Assembly: GCA_020854915.1 (NCBI GenBank)
Contig: JAHKLT010000002.1
Coordinates: 1-34,243, forward strand
Source: Methanobacteriaceae archaeon
GTDB taxonomy: Archaea; Methanobacteriota; Methanobacteria; Methanobacteriales; Methanobacteriaceae
DNA length: 34,243 nt
Direction: 5' to 3'
Part shown: piece by piece, positions 8,413 to 18,356 of the stretch
Position numbering within the stretch: position 1 is the first letter of the stretch
Layout: each line of letters starts with the position of its first letter
The notes under the pieces: model-generated
Seen by the model: the letters and a program-made list of their open reading frames with translations, nothing else
Database searches by the model: none
Told to the model about the DNA's origin: nothing
Program-made: the position numbers and the translations under genes

Positions 8413-8808
8413 ATGTGGAAAGATTTAGGTGAATATATTTTAAGTTTTAAAAAAAAAACTCCTTTAAAAATAGTTGAGATTGGTGTGGGTAAATTTAGTA
8501 AAACATATGACTTTTTAATGAAAAAAAAAGATGTAGATATAATAAAGACTGATATTAACCCATTTGATAATTCAGTTATTAAAGATGATATAAGTAACCC
8601 TAATATGAATTTATATGAAGATATAGATATTATATATTCCATTAGGCCACCTTCAGAGATTCATCCTTATTTAATGAATCTTAGAGATAAAATTAATTCT
8701 ATTCTTATAATTAAACCATTATTTAATGAAGATATAAATATTAAAAATAAAGAAATGAAACTTAAAAATTATAAAAAAGCTAGTTTCTATATTTATGGAG
8801 ATAATTAA
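8413..8808 (+). CDS. UPF0146 family protein
   Basis: A 131-residue protein with a short methyltransferase-like Rossmann core: KIVEIGVGKFSKTYDFL resembles a SAM-binding motif I, and VDIIKTDINPF the acidic end of the second strand. IDIIYSIRPPSEIHPYL is the hallmark of the UPF0146 family of methanogens. No methyltransferase activity has been assigned to this family, and the protein is too short for a full enzyme. AAGGAGAT precedes the ATG. The stop codon overlaps the ATG of the ATPase gene by one base (TAATG), so the two are coupled. Confidence 0.8.
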   Translation: MWKDLGEYILSFKKKTPLKIVEIGVGKFSKTYDFLMKKKDVDIIKTDINPFDNSVIKDDISNPNMNLYEDIDIIYSIRPPSEIHPYLMNLRDKINSILIIKPLFNEDINIKNKEMKLKNYKKASFYIYGDN

Positions 8809-11360
8809 TGACAAATATTAACGAAATATTATCAAAGTTTGAAAGTTCAAAGGATGGACTTTCAAATAATGAAGTTAAAAAAAGACAAGAAAAATACGGA
8901 TACAATGAATTAAAAGAAGAAAAAAAGAAGCCACCAATTGTTTTATTTTTAATGCAATTCGTTGATATTTTAATTATTCTTCTAATAATTGCAGCTATTG
9001 CTGCTTATTTTGTTGGTGACTTAATAGACGCAATAGTAATCCTAATTGTTGTTACAATTAATGCAGTAGTAGGATTTATTCAAGAATATAGGGCAGAAAA
9101 AGCTATGGAAAAACTTAAAAGCTTAGTTTCCACTGAATCTGTTGTAAGAAGAGAAGATGAACTTTTAGAAATTTCTGGAAATGAACTAACTATTGGCGAT
9201 ATAGTTAATATTGAAGAAGGAGATAAAGTTCCAGCAGATTTACTTTTAATTGAAGTTAATGAACTTAGAATTGATGAATCTGCATTAACTGGAGAATCAA
9301 AACCAGTTAGTAAATTTACAGACTATGAAGATGTTGATTTAAAAGATATTCAAGAGCCTAATCCTCCTGAGAATGTAAAATCAAAAATAGCATATATGGA
9401 CTCTGCTGTTGTATCTGGGCGAGCTGTAGGTGTTGTTTGTGCAATTGGAATGGATACATCAATAGGTAAAATAGCTGAAATGATTCAAGGAGAAGATAAA
9501 AAAACACCATTACAAGAAAAGATAAATTCCCTTGGTAAAACATTAGGTTTAATAGCTGTAATTGTTTGTATTGGAGTATTTATTATTGAATTTTCAAGAG
9601 GAATACCACTTGTTGAAACATTTATGACTGCAGTTTCACTAGCAGTTGCTGCTGTTCCAGAAGGATTACCTGCAGTTTTAACATTAACCTTAGCATTAGG
9701 TATGCAACAAATGGCAAAATCGAAAGCTATTGTTAGAAAATTACTTGCAGTTGAAACATTAGGTTCCTGTAGTGTTGTATGTACTGATAAAACAGGAACA
9801 TTAACTAAAAATAAAATGTCTGTTAGAGAAGATATTTTATTAAATAAAGAAAAAGCATTAGAAGTTTGTGCTTTATGTACTAATTCCACAATTAAAGATG
9901 GAAAAGAAATTGGAGATCCTACAGATGTAGCTATAATGGCCTTTGGAGAAGATAATAACTACATAAAATCTGATTTAGAAAGTTCATATCCTAGAATTAA
10001 AGAGCTTACATTAGATAGTACAAGAAAAAGAATGACAACAATACATAAAACTAACGAAAAAATATATGTTTTAAGTAAAGGTGCACCAGAAATAATGCTT
10101 GATCTATGTGAAAACATAGATGAAAATGGTGAAATTAAAAGCATAACAAATAAAATTAAAGATAATATCAAAAAAGATATAAATAAAATGACAAATGATG
10201 CTCTTAGAGTAATTGGTTTAACTTATAAAGAATTAGATAAAGATACTGATTTAGATAATTTAAAAGCTGAAGATATTGAAAAAGACTTAATATTTGTTGG
10301 AATCGTAGGTATGATCGATCCTCCAAGAAAAGAAGCAGAAATAGCTGTTTCAGATTGTAAAAAAGCTGGAATTAAAGTTATAATGATAACTGGGGATCAT
10401 CATGAAACAGCTGCAGCTATTGGAAAAGAAATTGGTATATTAACTGATGGAAAAGTAATGACTGGAGAAGAACTTGAAAAATTAAGTGAAGAAGAATATT
10501 TAAAGGTTTTTAAAGATATTCAAATCTATGCAAGAGTATATCCTGAACAAAAAATGCGAATAATAGAAGCATTACAAAAAGAAGGAACCATAGTTTCAAT
10601 GACAGGAGACGGTGTAAATGATGCACCTGCTCTTAAAAAAGCATCTATTGGAGTAGCTATGGGAAGTGGAACCGATGTAGCAAAGGAATCATCAGATATG
10701 ATTATCCAAGATGATAACTTTGCAACAATAATTGAAGCTATTGGAGAAGGACGTAAAATATTTGATAACATTAAAAGATTTGTTAAATTCCAAGTATCAA
10801 CAAATGTTGGAGCAATATTAACAATTGTAGGAGCTTCAATCTCAGGACTGCCAATACCATTTAATCCAATACAAATTTTATGGATAAATATTATAATGGA
10901 TGGTCCACCAGCACAATCTCTTGGAATGGAAGGCCCAGAAGAAAATTTAATGAATAGAAACCCTGAAAGTGGAGATATATTAAATAAGAGAATTTTAACC
11001 AAAATCATCACAGCAGGAGCAGTAATGGCAATTGGAACACTTGGAGTATTTATATACAAGCTAAACAGTCCTAGAACAAGTGAAATAGAAGCAATGACTA
11101 TAGCTTTTACTTTATTTGTAATGTATCAATTATTTAATGCATTTAATAATAGATCAAAATCAAAAGTTAAAAATAAATTCTTCCCACTAGCTATTATAGG
11201 TTCATTTCTTTTACAATTACTTGTAATATACTTACCTTATCTACAAGGAATATTTAGAACTGCACCAATTGGATTAATTGACTGGATAATAATTGTTATA
11301 ATAGCTTGTACAATATTTATATCTGATAAATTTATGAATAAGATTTTAAAAACTAGTTAA
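8808..11360 (+). CDS. P-type cation-transporting ATPase, Ca2+/Mn2+ PMR1-like
   Basis: An 850-residue P2A-type ATPase that exports divalent cations at the cost of ATP. Landmarks: TGES (161-164, actuator loop), PEGLP in TM4 (284-288), phosphorylation site DKTGTLT (D327), a KGAPE nucleotide-binding segment, TGDHHETA, and the hinge GDGVNDAPAL starting at residue 600. TM6 reads QILWINIIMDGPPAQSLG, with N694 and D698 in the ligand positions; this form is typical of PMR1/SPCA Ca/Mn pumps more than of SERCA. Length and the ten membrane helices look complete. It follows the UPF0146 gene with a one-base overlap and is followed by cobK after 9 bp, so the three probably form an operon. Ion specificity is inferred. 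Confidence 0.9.
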   Translation: MTNINEILSKFESSKDGLSNNEVKKRQEKYGYNELKEEKKKPPIVLFLMQFVDILIILLIIAAIAAYFVGDLIDAIVILIVVTINAVVGFIQEYRAEKAMEKLKSLVSTESVVRREDELLEISGNELTIGDIVNIEEGDKVPADLLLIEVNELRIDESALTGESKPVSKFTDYEDVDLKDIQEPNPPENVKSKIAYMDSAVVSGRAVGVVCAIGMDTSIGKIAEMIQGEDKKTPLQEKINSLGKTLGLIAVIVCIGVFIIEFSRGIPLVETFMTAVSLAVAAVPEGLPAVLTLTLALGMQQMAKSKAIVRKLLAVETLGSCSVVCTDKTGTLTKNKMSVREDILLNKEKALEVCALCTNSTIKDGKEIGDPTDVAIMAFGEDNNYIKSDLESSYPRIKELTLDSTRKRMTTIHKTNEKIYVLSKGAPEIMLDLCENIDENGEIKSITNKIKDNIKKDINKMTNDALRVIGLTYKELDKDTDLDNLKAEDIEKDLIFVGIVGMIDPPRKEAEIAVSDCKKAGIKVIMITGDHHETAAAIGKEIGILTDGKVMTGEELEKLSEEEYLKVFKDIQIYARVYPEQKMRIIEALQKEGTIVSMTGDGVNDAPALKKASIGVAMGSGTDVAKESSDMIIQDDNFATIIEAIGEGRKIFDNIKRFVKFQVSTNVGAILTIVGASISGLPIPFNPIQILWINIIMDGPPAQSLGMEGPEENLMNRNPESGDILNKRILTKIITAGAVMAIGTLGVFIYKLNSPRTSEIEAMTIAFTLFVMYQLFNAFNNRSKSKVKNKFFPLAIIGSFLLQLLVIYLPYLQGIFRTAPIGLIDWIIIVIIACTIFISDKFMNKILKTS

Positions 11361-11369
11361 AGGTGTAAA

Positions 11370-12167
11370 ATGAAAAGATTAAATGTTTTTTTAATAGGTG
11401 GAACAAAAGATTCTATAAATATTATAAAATACTTAAAAGAAACTTTCAACACATATATTTTAACAACCACCACAACAGAATATGGTTCTAGTTTAGCTAT
11501 TAAAGGAGGAAGTGATGAAACAATAGCTAAACCTTTACCAAAAGATGATATTTTAGAATTATTAAAAAATAATAATTTTGATTTAATAATTGATGCAACA
11601 CACCCTTTTGCAACGCATATTACAAGAACAGCCATTGAATGTTCTAAAATTAGCAAAGTTCCATATATTAGGTTCGAACGACCTACATCAAAGATTGAAA
11701 ATATTGACAGTGAAAAGTTACATGAAGTAAAATCATTTGAAGATGCTGGTAAATTAATTTCAGAAAAATGGAATCAATATAATGTACTACATCTTGCAGG
11801 AACTAATACAATAGAAGATGTTTTAAAATCATTAAAACCAGAAAAATTTTACCCTAGAATTTTAAAATTAGAAAGTTCTATAAAAAAATGTGAAAAACTT
11901 AAAATTCCAAAAGAAAATATTACCTTCATGAAAGGTGTATCAACAGAAAAAGAAAATATAGAACTTATAAAAAAAATTAATGCAAAAGTAATTATAAGTA
12001 AAGAAAGTGGAGAAACTGGTGGACTTTCTGCTAAAATAAATGCTGCAAGTAAATTAAATATAGATTTTATTTTAGTTACAAGGCCAGAAGTAAAATCATT
12101 AAATGAAAATTATATAGTAAGAACACTTGAAGAATTAGATAAAAAAATTAAAGAAATATTTTCTTAA
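11370..12167 (+). CDS. cobK/cbiJ: Precorrin-6A/cobalt-precorrin-6A reductase
   Basis: A 265-residue reductase of corrin-ring biosynthesis; methanogens need corrinoids for methyl transfer. The N-terminal nucleotide-binding segment is VFLIGGTKDSINIIKYL, the family signature is IDATHPFATHIT at about residues 74-85, and VPYIRFERP and HLAGTNTIEDVL follow. The C-terminal SKESGETGGLSAKINAA also matches CobK. AGGTG lies just before the ATG and the gap to the ATPase is 9 bp. Other cobalamin genes are not in the window. Repeat copy B begins 28 bp after its stop. Confidence 0.88.
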   Translation: MKRLNVFLIGGTKDSINIIKYLKETFNTYILTTTTTEYGSSLAIKGGSDETIAKPLPKDDILELLKNNNFDLIIDATHPFATHITRTAIECSKISKVPYIRFERPTSKIENIDSEKLHEVKSFEDAGKLISEKWNQYNVLHLAGTNTIEDVLKSLKPEKFYPRILKLESSIKKCEKLKIPKENITFMKGVSTEKENIELIKKINAKVIISKESGETGGLSAKINAASKLNIDFILVTRPEVKSLNENYIVRTLEELDKKIKEIFS

Positions 12168-12195
12168 AAATTAAAAACTCAATATAAAATACTTT

Positions 12196-12287
12196 TATAG
12201 TTGATTACCTAATATTTTTTAATTAATTTAATATCTATATATAAATAAAACATGCATTTATATGAAAAAGTTTGGTAACACACTATA
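12196..12287 (-). repeat. 92-bp MITE-like repeat, copy B
   Basis: This is the inverted partner of 5990-6081 with one visible mismatch (position 12251, in ACATGCAT against ATATGCAT). Outside the 92 bases the right flank (AAGCTCTA) still resembles the flank of copy A (ATAGCTATA), but the left flanks differ. It lies between the convergent cobK and tRNA-Ser genes, where it disrupts nothing. The two copies bracket about 6.1 kb. Confidence 0.75.
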
Positions 12288-12343
12288 AAGCTCTAAAAAA
12301 TAAATTTTTTTTAAATAAAAAGTAATAAATATATAATTAAAAA

Positions 12344-12428
12344 CGCCGAGACTGGGATTTGAACCCAGGAGGAGAACATCTCCACAGGATTTCAAGTCCT
12401 GCGCCTTACCAGACTAGACTATCTCGGC
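12344..12428 (-). tRNA. tRNA-Ser (UGA)
   Basis: An 85-nt class II tRNA. Acceptor stem GCCGAGA pairs with TCTCGGC, the discriminator is G, the anticodon loop CTTGAAA gives anticodon UGA, the variable arm GTGGAGATGTTCTCC is long, and the T-loop is GGTTCAAATCC. No CCA is encoded. It lies 33 bp beyond the end of rps10 on the same strand. Confidence 0.95.
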
Positions 12429-12460
12429 AAAATAAAAAATTTAAAATTAGAATTGAAATA

Positions 12461-12769
12461 TTATCCTTTAAATTCAATTTCAATACTAACATTATCTGGA
12501 ACATTAACTTTCATAACTTGTCTCATAGCTCTTTCATCAGCTCCGATTCCAACTAATCTTTTATGAATTCTTAATTCCCATTTTTCCCAAGAAGATTTAC
12601 CTTCACCGTCAGGTGATTTTCTTGCAGGAACGACTAATTTTTTAGTTGGTAAAGGAATAGGTCCAGATAAATCAACTCCAGTTCTTTCAGCTATTTTTTT
12701 AAGTTGATCACAAACATATACTAATTTTTCTGGATCAGTACCTGTAAGTTTAATCCTAGCTTGGTTCAT
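12461..12769 (-). CDS. rps10: 30S ribosomal protein S10
   Basis: A 102-residue protein, the standard archaeal S10 length, from [13 protein letters not shown] through [20 protein letters not shown] to a C-terminus rich in hydrophobic strands. The frame is open further upstream, and an ATG two codons earlier directly abuts GGAGG. I chose the second ATG because GGAGG then lies 6 nt away and the protein starts at the conserved position. It is the last protein gene of the fusA-tuf-rps10 block. Confidence 0.95.
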   Translation of the reverse strand: MNQARIKLTGTDPEKLVYVCDQLKKIAERTGVDLSGPIPLPTKKLVVPARKSPDGEGKSSWEKWELRIHKRLVGIGADERAMRQVMKVNVPDNVSIEIEFKG

Positions 12770-12840
12770 TTTCATCCTCCAAAAATAAAAATAATTTAAA
12801 TAGAAAATATTAATAATATTTTCTAGTGATATCAATCTGC

Positions 12841-14082
12841 TTATTTAGCAGGATCGATAGAAATACATAAACCAGCAGCAACAGTTTGACCCATATCCCT
12901 AATAGCAAACCTACCCATTTGAGGAATGACTTTAGCATCTTCAACAACCATAGGTTTAGTAGGTTTAACTTTAACAATAGCAGCATTACCAGTTTTTAAG
13001 AAATCAGGATTTTCTTCATCCACTTGACCAGTAGCTGGGTTTAATTTTTTAGTTAATTCTAAGAAAGTACATGCAACTTGTGAAGTGTGGCAGTGGAATA
13101 CAGGAGTATAGCCAACAGTGATTACACCAGGGTGTTGTAAAACAACAATTTGCGCATCAAATTCTTTAGCTACAGTAGGTGCATCTTTAGTGTGTCCAGC
13201 AACATCTCCTCTCCTAATATCATTTTTACCTACGCCTCTTACATTGAACCCAACATTATCCCCAGGTTCTGCAGAATCAAACATTTCATGGTGCATTTCG
13301 ATAGATTTTACTTCACCAGAAGCTCCAGCAGGTTCAAATATTACATCTTCACCTTTTTTCATAACACCAGTTTCGATTCTTCCAACAGGAACAGTACCTA
13401 CACCAGTAATAGAGTATACATCTTGAATAGGTACTCTTAAAGGTTTATTAGTAGGCTTTTCAGGTGATTTGAGTTTATCTAATGCAGGAATTAAAGCAGG
13501 TCCTTTATACCAGGAAGTATTAGAACTGTTTTCTTCAATATTATCTCCTTCAAATGCAGATAAAGGAATGAATGGAACATCAGCAGGGTTGAATCCTACA
13601 GATTTAATTAAAGTAGAAATTTCTTCTTTTAATTCATTAAATTTACCTTCATCATAATCAACTAAATCCATTTTGTTAATTGCAACAATAAGTTGATCAA
13701 TACCTAAAGTTTTTGATAAAAATACATGTTCTTTAGTTTGTGGCATTACACCATCATCAGCAGCAACAACAAGTACAGCTGCATCAGCTTGGGATGCACC
13801 AGTAATCATGTTTTTAACAAAATCTCTGTGTCCTGGACAATCCACAACTGTGTAGTCATATTTGTTTGTTGAAAATTTTTGGTGAGCAAGGTCAATAGTT
13901 ACTCCCCTATCTCTTTCTTCACCTAACTTATCCATAACAAATCTGAATTTGTTTTCACCATCATCTAATTGTTGTTCAGCAATAGCTCCAGCTTTTAACA
14001 ATAAGTGCCCTACTAAAGTAGATTTTCCATGATCAACGTGTCCAATAAACGCTAAATTAATATGTTCTTTTTCTTTTGCCAT
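12841..14082 (-). CDS. tuf: Translation elongation factor EF-1 alpha
   Basis: The 413-residue archaeal EF-1alpha brings aminoacyl-tRNA to the ribosome as a GTP complex. Motifs: GHVDHGKS (14-21), the switch region with RGVTID (59-64), DCPGH (81-85) and NKMD (136-139), followed by two beta-barrel domains ending in [15 protein letters not shown]. Length and motifs are complete. AGAGGT precedes the ATG. It follows fusA after a 134-bp gap and precedes rps10. Confidence 0.97.
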   Translation of the reverse strand: MAKEKEHINLAFIGHVDHGKSTLVGHLLLKAGAIAEQQLDDGENKFRFVMDKLGEERDRGVTIDLAHQKFSTNKYDYTVVDCPGHRDFVKNMITGASQADAAVLVVAADDGVMPQTKEHVFLSKTLGIDQLIVAINKMDLVDYDEGKFNELKEEISTLIKSVGFNPADVPFIPLSAFEGDNIEENSSNTSWYKGPALIPALDKLKSPEKPTNKPLRVPIQDVYSITGVGTVPVGRIETGVMKKGEDVIFEPAGASGEVKSIEMHHEMFDSAEPGDNVGFNVRGVGKNDIRRGDVAGHTKDAPTVAKEFDAQIVVLQHPGVITVGYTPVFHCHTSQVACTFLELTKKLNPATGQVDEENPDFLKTGNAAIVKVKPTKPMVVEDAKVIPQMGRFAIRDMGQTVAAGLCISIDPAK

Positions 14083-14216
14083 AATAAAACCTCTTTTTAA
14101 ATATGATTAAAATCATTATTAAGCTTATATTTAGCTTATTAATAATTATGATTTTTTACATATAAAAACATGATGATTTTTTTTTAATTTTTTAATATAA
14201 ATAATTTTATTAAATT

Positions 14217-16409
14217 TTATCCTAAATAATGATCAGGTCCATAAGGTTCATCAGATAAACCTTTTCTTTGACGAATTTCCCTAATGATTTGTTTTTGTAA
14301 TTCATTTGGTAATCTTTCAAATCCTGCCATTTCAGTAGACCATAAACATCTACCTTCTGCAGCAGAACGAATATCACCTGCAAAACCAAACATTTCTGCA
14401 ACAGGAACTTTAGATTCAATGGTTACCATATCATTATCTTGTTCCATATTTACAATTTGACCTCTTCTATTTTGAACTTCCCTTGTAGAGGAACCCATAT
14501 AATCCTGAGGAACATTGATAAATACTTTTTGAATAGGTTCAAGTAAAGTAGGTTGAGCCATCATAATAGATCCAAAAATTGCTTTTCTAATTGAAGGTAA
14601 TACTTGTGCAGGACCTCTGTGAATAGCATCTTCGTGAAGTTTTGCATCAACTAATTTAAATTTAAGACCAAATACTATCTCATTAGCAAGAGGGCCTTCA
14701 TCTAAAGCAGATTCAAAACCTTCAAGTAAGAGTTCTTTAACTTCATCTAAGTATTGAATACCTCTAGTCATATTAAGGAAAACACTTCTATTGTATACAT
14801 CCCAAACTCTTCTAGCTTCCTCTTTATTCATACCTTTATCCATAAACTTCTGAGCAGATTCTTTTCCTTTAACTCTACCTTCTTTAATTTCACCATTTTG
14901 TAATGCTTCAAAGAGTTCAGGTTCAATAGGTTCTACTTCGATATAAAATCTGTTGTGTTTATTTGGGGATTTACCTTCAACCGGTCCAGCTTTTCCAGCA
15001 ACAGTTTCCCTATATACGACAATAGGTTCAGATGTTTGAATTTCAACACCTTTGTCATTAATTCTGTAACTAATAACTTCTAAATGAAGTTCACCCATAC
15101 CAGAAACTAAATGTTCACCAGTTTCTTCATTAATATCTATTTTAATAGTTGGGTCTTCTTTAGCTACTTGGCGTAATACTTCAATTAACTTTGGTAAATC
15201 TTTAGTATTTTTAGCTTCAACAGCAACAGTAACAACAGGTTCAGATATATGTTCTAATCCTTCGAATTCTTTAATTTTATCTTCAGGAGAAGAAATTGTT
15301 TCACCAGCTATTGCTCCTTTAGCACCAGCAACATAAACAATATTTCCTGCAGGAACAGAATCAGTATTGACTCTTTCAGGACCAAAATAAACCCCTACTT
15401 GTTGTACTCTTGATTTACTATGAGAACCAACTAAATAAACTTCAGTACCTTTTTCAATTTGTCCACCATAAACCCTACCAGTAGCTATTTCACCAGCATG
15501 TTTATCTACAGAAACATTAGTTACCATAACAGCTAATGGACCATCAGGACTAGTATTTATCATTGTTTCACCAGCAGGAGAATTAATGTCCCCATCCCAA
15601 ATATTAGGAACCCTATATTCCTGTGAAACTTTAGGAGAAGGTAAATGTTCTACAACCATACTAAGTAAAACATCAGACAAAGGAACTTTTTGTGCAAGTT
15701 CTTTTTGTTTTTCAGCATTACATAAATCAATAATATCCTTAAAATTAATTCCAGTTTCTTGCATAATTGGAACATTTATAGCCCAATTGTGATAAGCTGA
15801 ACCAAAAGCAACACTACCATCAGCAACATCTGCTTTCCATTCATCTTTCTTATCCTCAGGAGCCATATTCTTAATTAATTTATTAGCCTCTGCAATAATT
15901 TTTAAGAATCTATTTTGTAATTCTTCAGGTTCTAATTTTAATTCATTGATTAATCTATCAACTTTATTAATAAACAAAACAGGTTTAACATTCTCTTTTA
16001 AAGCTTGTCTTAGAACAGTTTCTGTTTGAGGCATTATCCCTTCAACAGCACAAACAACAACCACTGCACCATCAACAGCTCTCATAGCACGAGTTACATC
16101 TCCACCAAAATCAACATGCCCTGGTGTATCAATTAAATTAATTAAGAATTCATCATCCTTAAATTTATGAACCATTGAAACATTAGCTGCATCAATAGTA
16201 ATACCACGAGCTTGTTCTTGTTCATCGAAATCCAAAAATCTTTGATCACCAGCAAGTTCTTCAGAAATCATTCCTGCACCTGCAAGTAAGTTATCAGATA
16301 AAGTTGTTTTTCCATGATCAATATGAGCACAAATACCAATATTTCTAATTGAATCAGGTTGATACATTAACTCTTTAATTTTTTCAATCATTTTTGAACG
16401 TCTACTCAA
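14217..16409 (-). CDS. fusA: Translation elongation factor EF-2
   Basis: The 730-residue archaeal EF-2 catalyses GTP-dependent ribosomal translocation. The G1 loop AHIDHGKTT is at 28-36, with [14 protein letters not shown] and NKVDRL following. The C-terminal domain carries [11 protein letters not shown] with H597, the residue expected to be converted to diphthamide. Length is standard and no interruption is seen. It lies 17 bp after rps7 in the rps12-rps7-fusA unit. Confidence 0.97.
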   Translation of the reverse strand: MSRRSKMIEKIKELMYQPDSIRNIGICAHIDHGKTTLSDNLLAGAGMISEELAGDQRFLDFDEQEQARGITIDAANVSMVHKFKDDEFLINLIDTPGHVDFGGDVTRAMRAVDGAVVVVCAVEGIMPQTETVLRQALKENVKPVLFINKVDRLINELKLEPEELQNRFLKIIAEANKLIKNMAPEDKKDEWKADVADGSVAFGSAYHNWAINVPIMQETGINFKDIIDLCNAEKQKELAQKVPLSDVLLSMVVEHLPSPKVSQEYRVPNIWDGDINSPAGETMINTSPDGPLAVMVTNVSVDKHAGEIATGRVYGGQIEKGTEVYLVGSHSKSRVQQVGVYFGPERVNTDSVPAGNIVYVAGAKGAIAGETISSPEDKIKEFEGLEHISEPVVTVAVEAKNTKDLPKLIEVLRQVAKEDPTIKIDINEETGEHLVSGMGELHLEVISYRINDKGVEIQTSEPIVVYRETVAGKAGPVEGKSPNKHNRFYIEVEPIEPELFEALQNGEIKEGRVKGKESAQKFMDKGMNKEEARRVWDVYNRSVFLNMTRGIQYLDEVKELLLEGFESALDEGPLANEIVFGLKFKLVDAKLHEDAIHRGPAQVLPSIRKAIFGSIMMAQPTLLEPIQKVFINVPQDYMGSSTREVQNRRGQIVNMEQDNDMVTIESKVPVAEMFGFAGDIRSAAEGRCLWSTEMAGFERLPNELQKQIIREIRQRKGLSDEPYGPDHYLG

Positions 16410-16426
16410 CTAAATCACCTTTATAA

Positions 16427-16987
16427 TTAATGAGCTGCTTTAGCTACTCTTTCTTTCTCTTCTTTTTTCTGTAAAGCAAAACTTCTTGAATCTTCTTCAG
16501 AAGCAAGCATTAATTCATCAGCTAAACATTCAGCTACAGTTTTTTTATTTTTAAAAGCTGATTGCAAAGTTCCCCTAGTTAAAAAACCTAAAGAAAGATC
16601 AATTCTTCTTTGAGGTGAAATATCAACAGCTACTTGATAACCAATTCCCCCATATTTAATACGAGTAGTTTCTTCACGAGGAGAAGTGTTTTCAACAGCA
16701 GTAACTAAAACTTGAATAGGATTCTTTTTAGTTCTTTTGTTAATAACTTCTAAAGCATCTTTTATAATATTATATGCTTTATTTTTCTTACCTGAATTGA
16801 TATGAGTTCTCATAATCTTATTCATTAATCTTTCTACAATAGTAATTTTAGACTTAGCAAATTGTCTTTTAACATGACGACCTGAAGTATGAGGAACAAT
16901 AGTTTCATCTAAACATATATAATTTATTAAGCCTAAATCATCGACTTTGACTTCATCAAGATCCCATTTATCAAATAATTTATTCAT
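16427..16987 (-). CDS. rps7: 30S ribosomal protein S7
   Basis: A 186-residue archaeal S7, a primary 16S rRNA-binding protein of the small-subunit head. Recognised by LMNKIMRTHINSGKKNKAY, NPIQVLVTAVENTSPREET, RIKYGGIGYQVAVDISPQRR and a basic C-terminal tail. It starts 8 bp after rps12 and is followed by fusA, the usual archaeal order. Confidence 0.96.
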   Translation of the reverse strand: MNKLFDKWDLDEVKVDDLGLINYICLDETIVPHTSGRHVKRQFAKSKITIVERLMNKIMRTHINSGKKNKAYNIIKDALEVINKRTKKNPIQVLVTAVENTSPREETTRIKYGGIGYQVAVDISPQRRIDLSLGFLTRGTLQSAFKNKKTVAECLADELMLASEEDSRSFALQKKEEKERVAKAAH

Positions 16988-16995
16988 AATAACAC

Positions 16996-17421
16996 CTATC
17001 TTACAGGTTTCTCTATTTTTCCACTAACCATCTGTTCTAAAGCAACATTATTTACTTTAGAAACTTTCCAACGAACTCCAGGAATATCACCCATAGACCT
17101 TCCAGAAGGCCCACCAATTCCCTCAATCATAACTTCATCGTGTTCATCGATAAATCCTATAGCACCATCACCTGGTGCAAATGCGGTTAATTGTTTTCCA
17201 TTTTTAATTAATTGAACACGAACACATTTACGAATTGCAGAGTTTGGCTGCTTAGCTTCAATTCCCACTTTTTCAATAACAATCCCTCTAGCTTGAGGAG
17301 AACCCTCAAGAGGATCTGCTTTAACATCTAAACGTAAAGCTTTTCTTTTATAATCTACATCTTTCCACTTAAAATTCTGTCTACTCCTTTTAAGCTTCTT
17401 TGCAGCAAAAAGTCCTGGCAT
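16996..17421 (-). CDS. rps12: 30S ribosomal protein S12
   Basis: A 141-residue archaeal S12 (S23e type), the decoding-centre protein. Conserved segments are [37 protein letters not shown] and [26 protein letters not shown] lies 8-12 nt before the ATG. It opens the rps12-rps7-fusA unit behind its own promoter region, separated from nusA by an unusual gap. Confidence 0.96.
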   Translation of the reverse strand: MPGLFAAKKLKRSRQNFKWKDVDYKRKALRLDVKADPLEGSPQARGIVIEKVGIEAKQPNSAIRKCVRVQLIKNGKQLTAFAPGDGAIGFIDEHDEVMIEGIGGPSGRSMGDIPGVRWKVSKVNNVALEQMVSGKIEKPVR

Positions 17422-17470
17422 AATTTTTTACCTCTAAGTTTTTATAAATAATAAATCATAACACTATCTA

Positions 17471-17480
17471 GAATATAAAA
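17471..17480 (-). promoter_or_regulatory. Probable TATA box of the rps12 operon
   Basis: TTTTATATTC on the minus strand, about 50 nt before the rps12 ATG. An archaeal start about 25 nt downstream of the box would give a short leader containing the GAGGT site. Position and the 0.5-kb gap behind it support a promoter; the exact start is not visible. Confidence 0.45.
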
Positions 17481-17870
17481 TCCACCGCTGTGATTTATAC
17501 ACTTAACTAATGTACAATCTAAATCTTATATTAATAGAAACAGTATATAATTCATATACGAATACAAAAGTTGATTTACAACAATTGTTTATAATTTTTA
17601 AATTAGATAAATAGCTGGATTTATAAAACCAGAAACATTGAATTGAAAAATAAGAATGAAACATTCTTTATGAGTCAATGAAATATTTATCTATAAAAGA
17701 TATATAAGAAGATATAATTTTCTATAAAGTTTTGCACACAAATTATAGTAAATAAGATATACCTATATCAAATATCTTAATATAATATATCATAATAAAC
17801 ACATATAAAACTATTGTTTTTTGTTTATTTAAATATAATTCAGAAGAAAAAATAGAAATAATAAAATTTA

Positions 17871-17910
17871 AAAAAAAATAAAATAAAATAATTAGTGGAA
17901 AATCCACTAA
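17871..17910 (-). terminator. Hairpin plus T-tract terminator after nusA
   Basis: On the minus strand, 8 nt after the nusA stop, TTAGTGGA-TTT-TCCACTAA forms a perfect 8-bp stem (17892-17910). It is followed by a long T-rich run (TTATTTTATTTTATTTTTTT). It should end the rpoH-to-nusA transcript. Archaeal termination depends mainly on the T-tract; the hairpin is a bonus. Confidence 0.7.
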
Positions 17911-17918
17911 ATTGTATA

Positions 17919-18350
17919 CTATTTTAAAACAATATTACTAATATTGTGTTGTCTTTTAGCTAATAATTTAGCTCTTTCAATATTAATCCCTTTTTTACCA
18001 ATAGCTATTTTTTTATTAGTATTGTCTGTTGCAACAGTAGCTATTTTTTCACCAGATTCTTTTTGAAGTACTTTAATACTTTCAAGTTCTGCAGGAGCTA
18101 AAATATTTTTTATAAATTCAGTTGAATCATCAGATAATTCAATGACCTCAACACCTTTATCAACTGCTTTTTGAACTTTAGTAACAGTACTTCCACCTTT
18201 ACCAATAGCTAGACCCATATCACCATTTTTAACGACAAATGTTACTTTGCCATTTTCATCATCGATTATACAATCTTTGACCATAGCACCAGTCATATTT
18301 TCAAATAAAGCTATATATCTTATTTCATTTGCACTAAATTTAATAGACAA
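17919..18350 (-). CDS. nusA: Archaeal NusA-like KH-domain protein
   Basis: A 143-residue protein made of two KH RNA-binding domains and lacking the N-terminal and S1 domains of bacterial NusA, as is normal in archaea. KH loops are visible as AIGKGGSTVTK (about 51-61) and AIGKKGINIERAK (about 115-127). It is presumed to act in transcription elongation or termination. It starts 6 bp after rpl30e and is the last gene of the polymerase operon. Confidence 0.93.
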   Translation of the reverse strand: MSIKFSANEIRYIALFENMTGAMVKDCIIDDENGKVTFVVKNGDMGLAIGKGGSTVTKVQKAVDKGVEVIELSDDSTEFIKNILAPAELESIKVLQKESGEKIATVATDNTNKKIAIGKKGINIERAKLLAKRQHNISNIVLK

Positions 18351-18356
18351 TTAAAT

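Larger units (their letters stand above)
17422..17918. other. 497-bp gap between nusA and rps12
   Basis: AT-rich spacer inside the core information-processing cluster. It holds the nusA terminator hairpin at one end and the rps12 promoter at the other. In between I see no coding frame above background and no tRNA-like fold; small dyads such as GAATG-AAA-CATTC near 17652 exist. It may hold an unrecognised RNA or decayed sequence. Confidence 0.6.

Noticed and set aside
10526-11059. 177-residue open frame on the strand opposite the P-type ATPase
   Set aside because: It lies entirely within the conserved ATPase sequence, shows no family signature, and has composition typical of an antisense reading. 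The same applies to 9485-9889, 27365-27790 and the frames antisense to tuf.
5990-12287. Composite transposon formed by the two 92-bp repeats
   Set aside because: No transposase or other mobility gene lies between them and the enclosed genes look like native chromosomal genes; the repeats alone support small elements, not a composite transposon.
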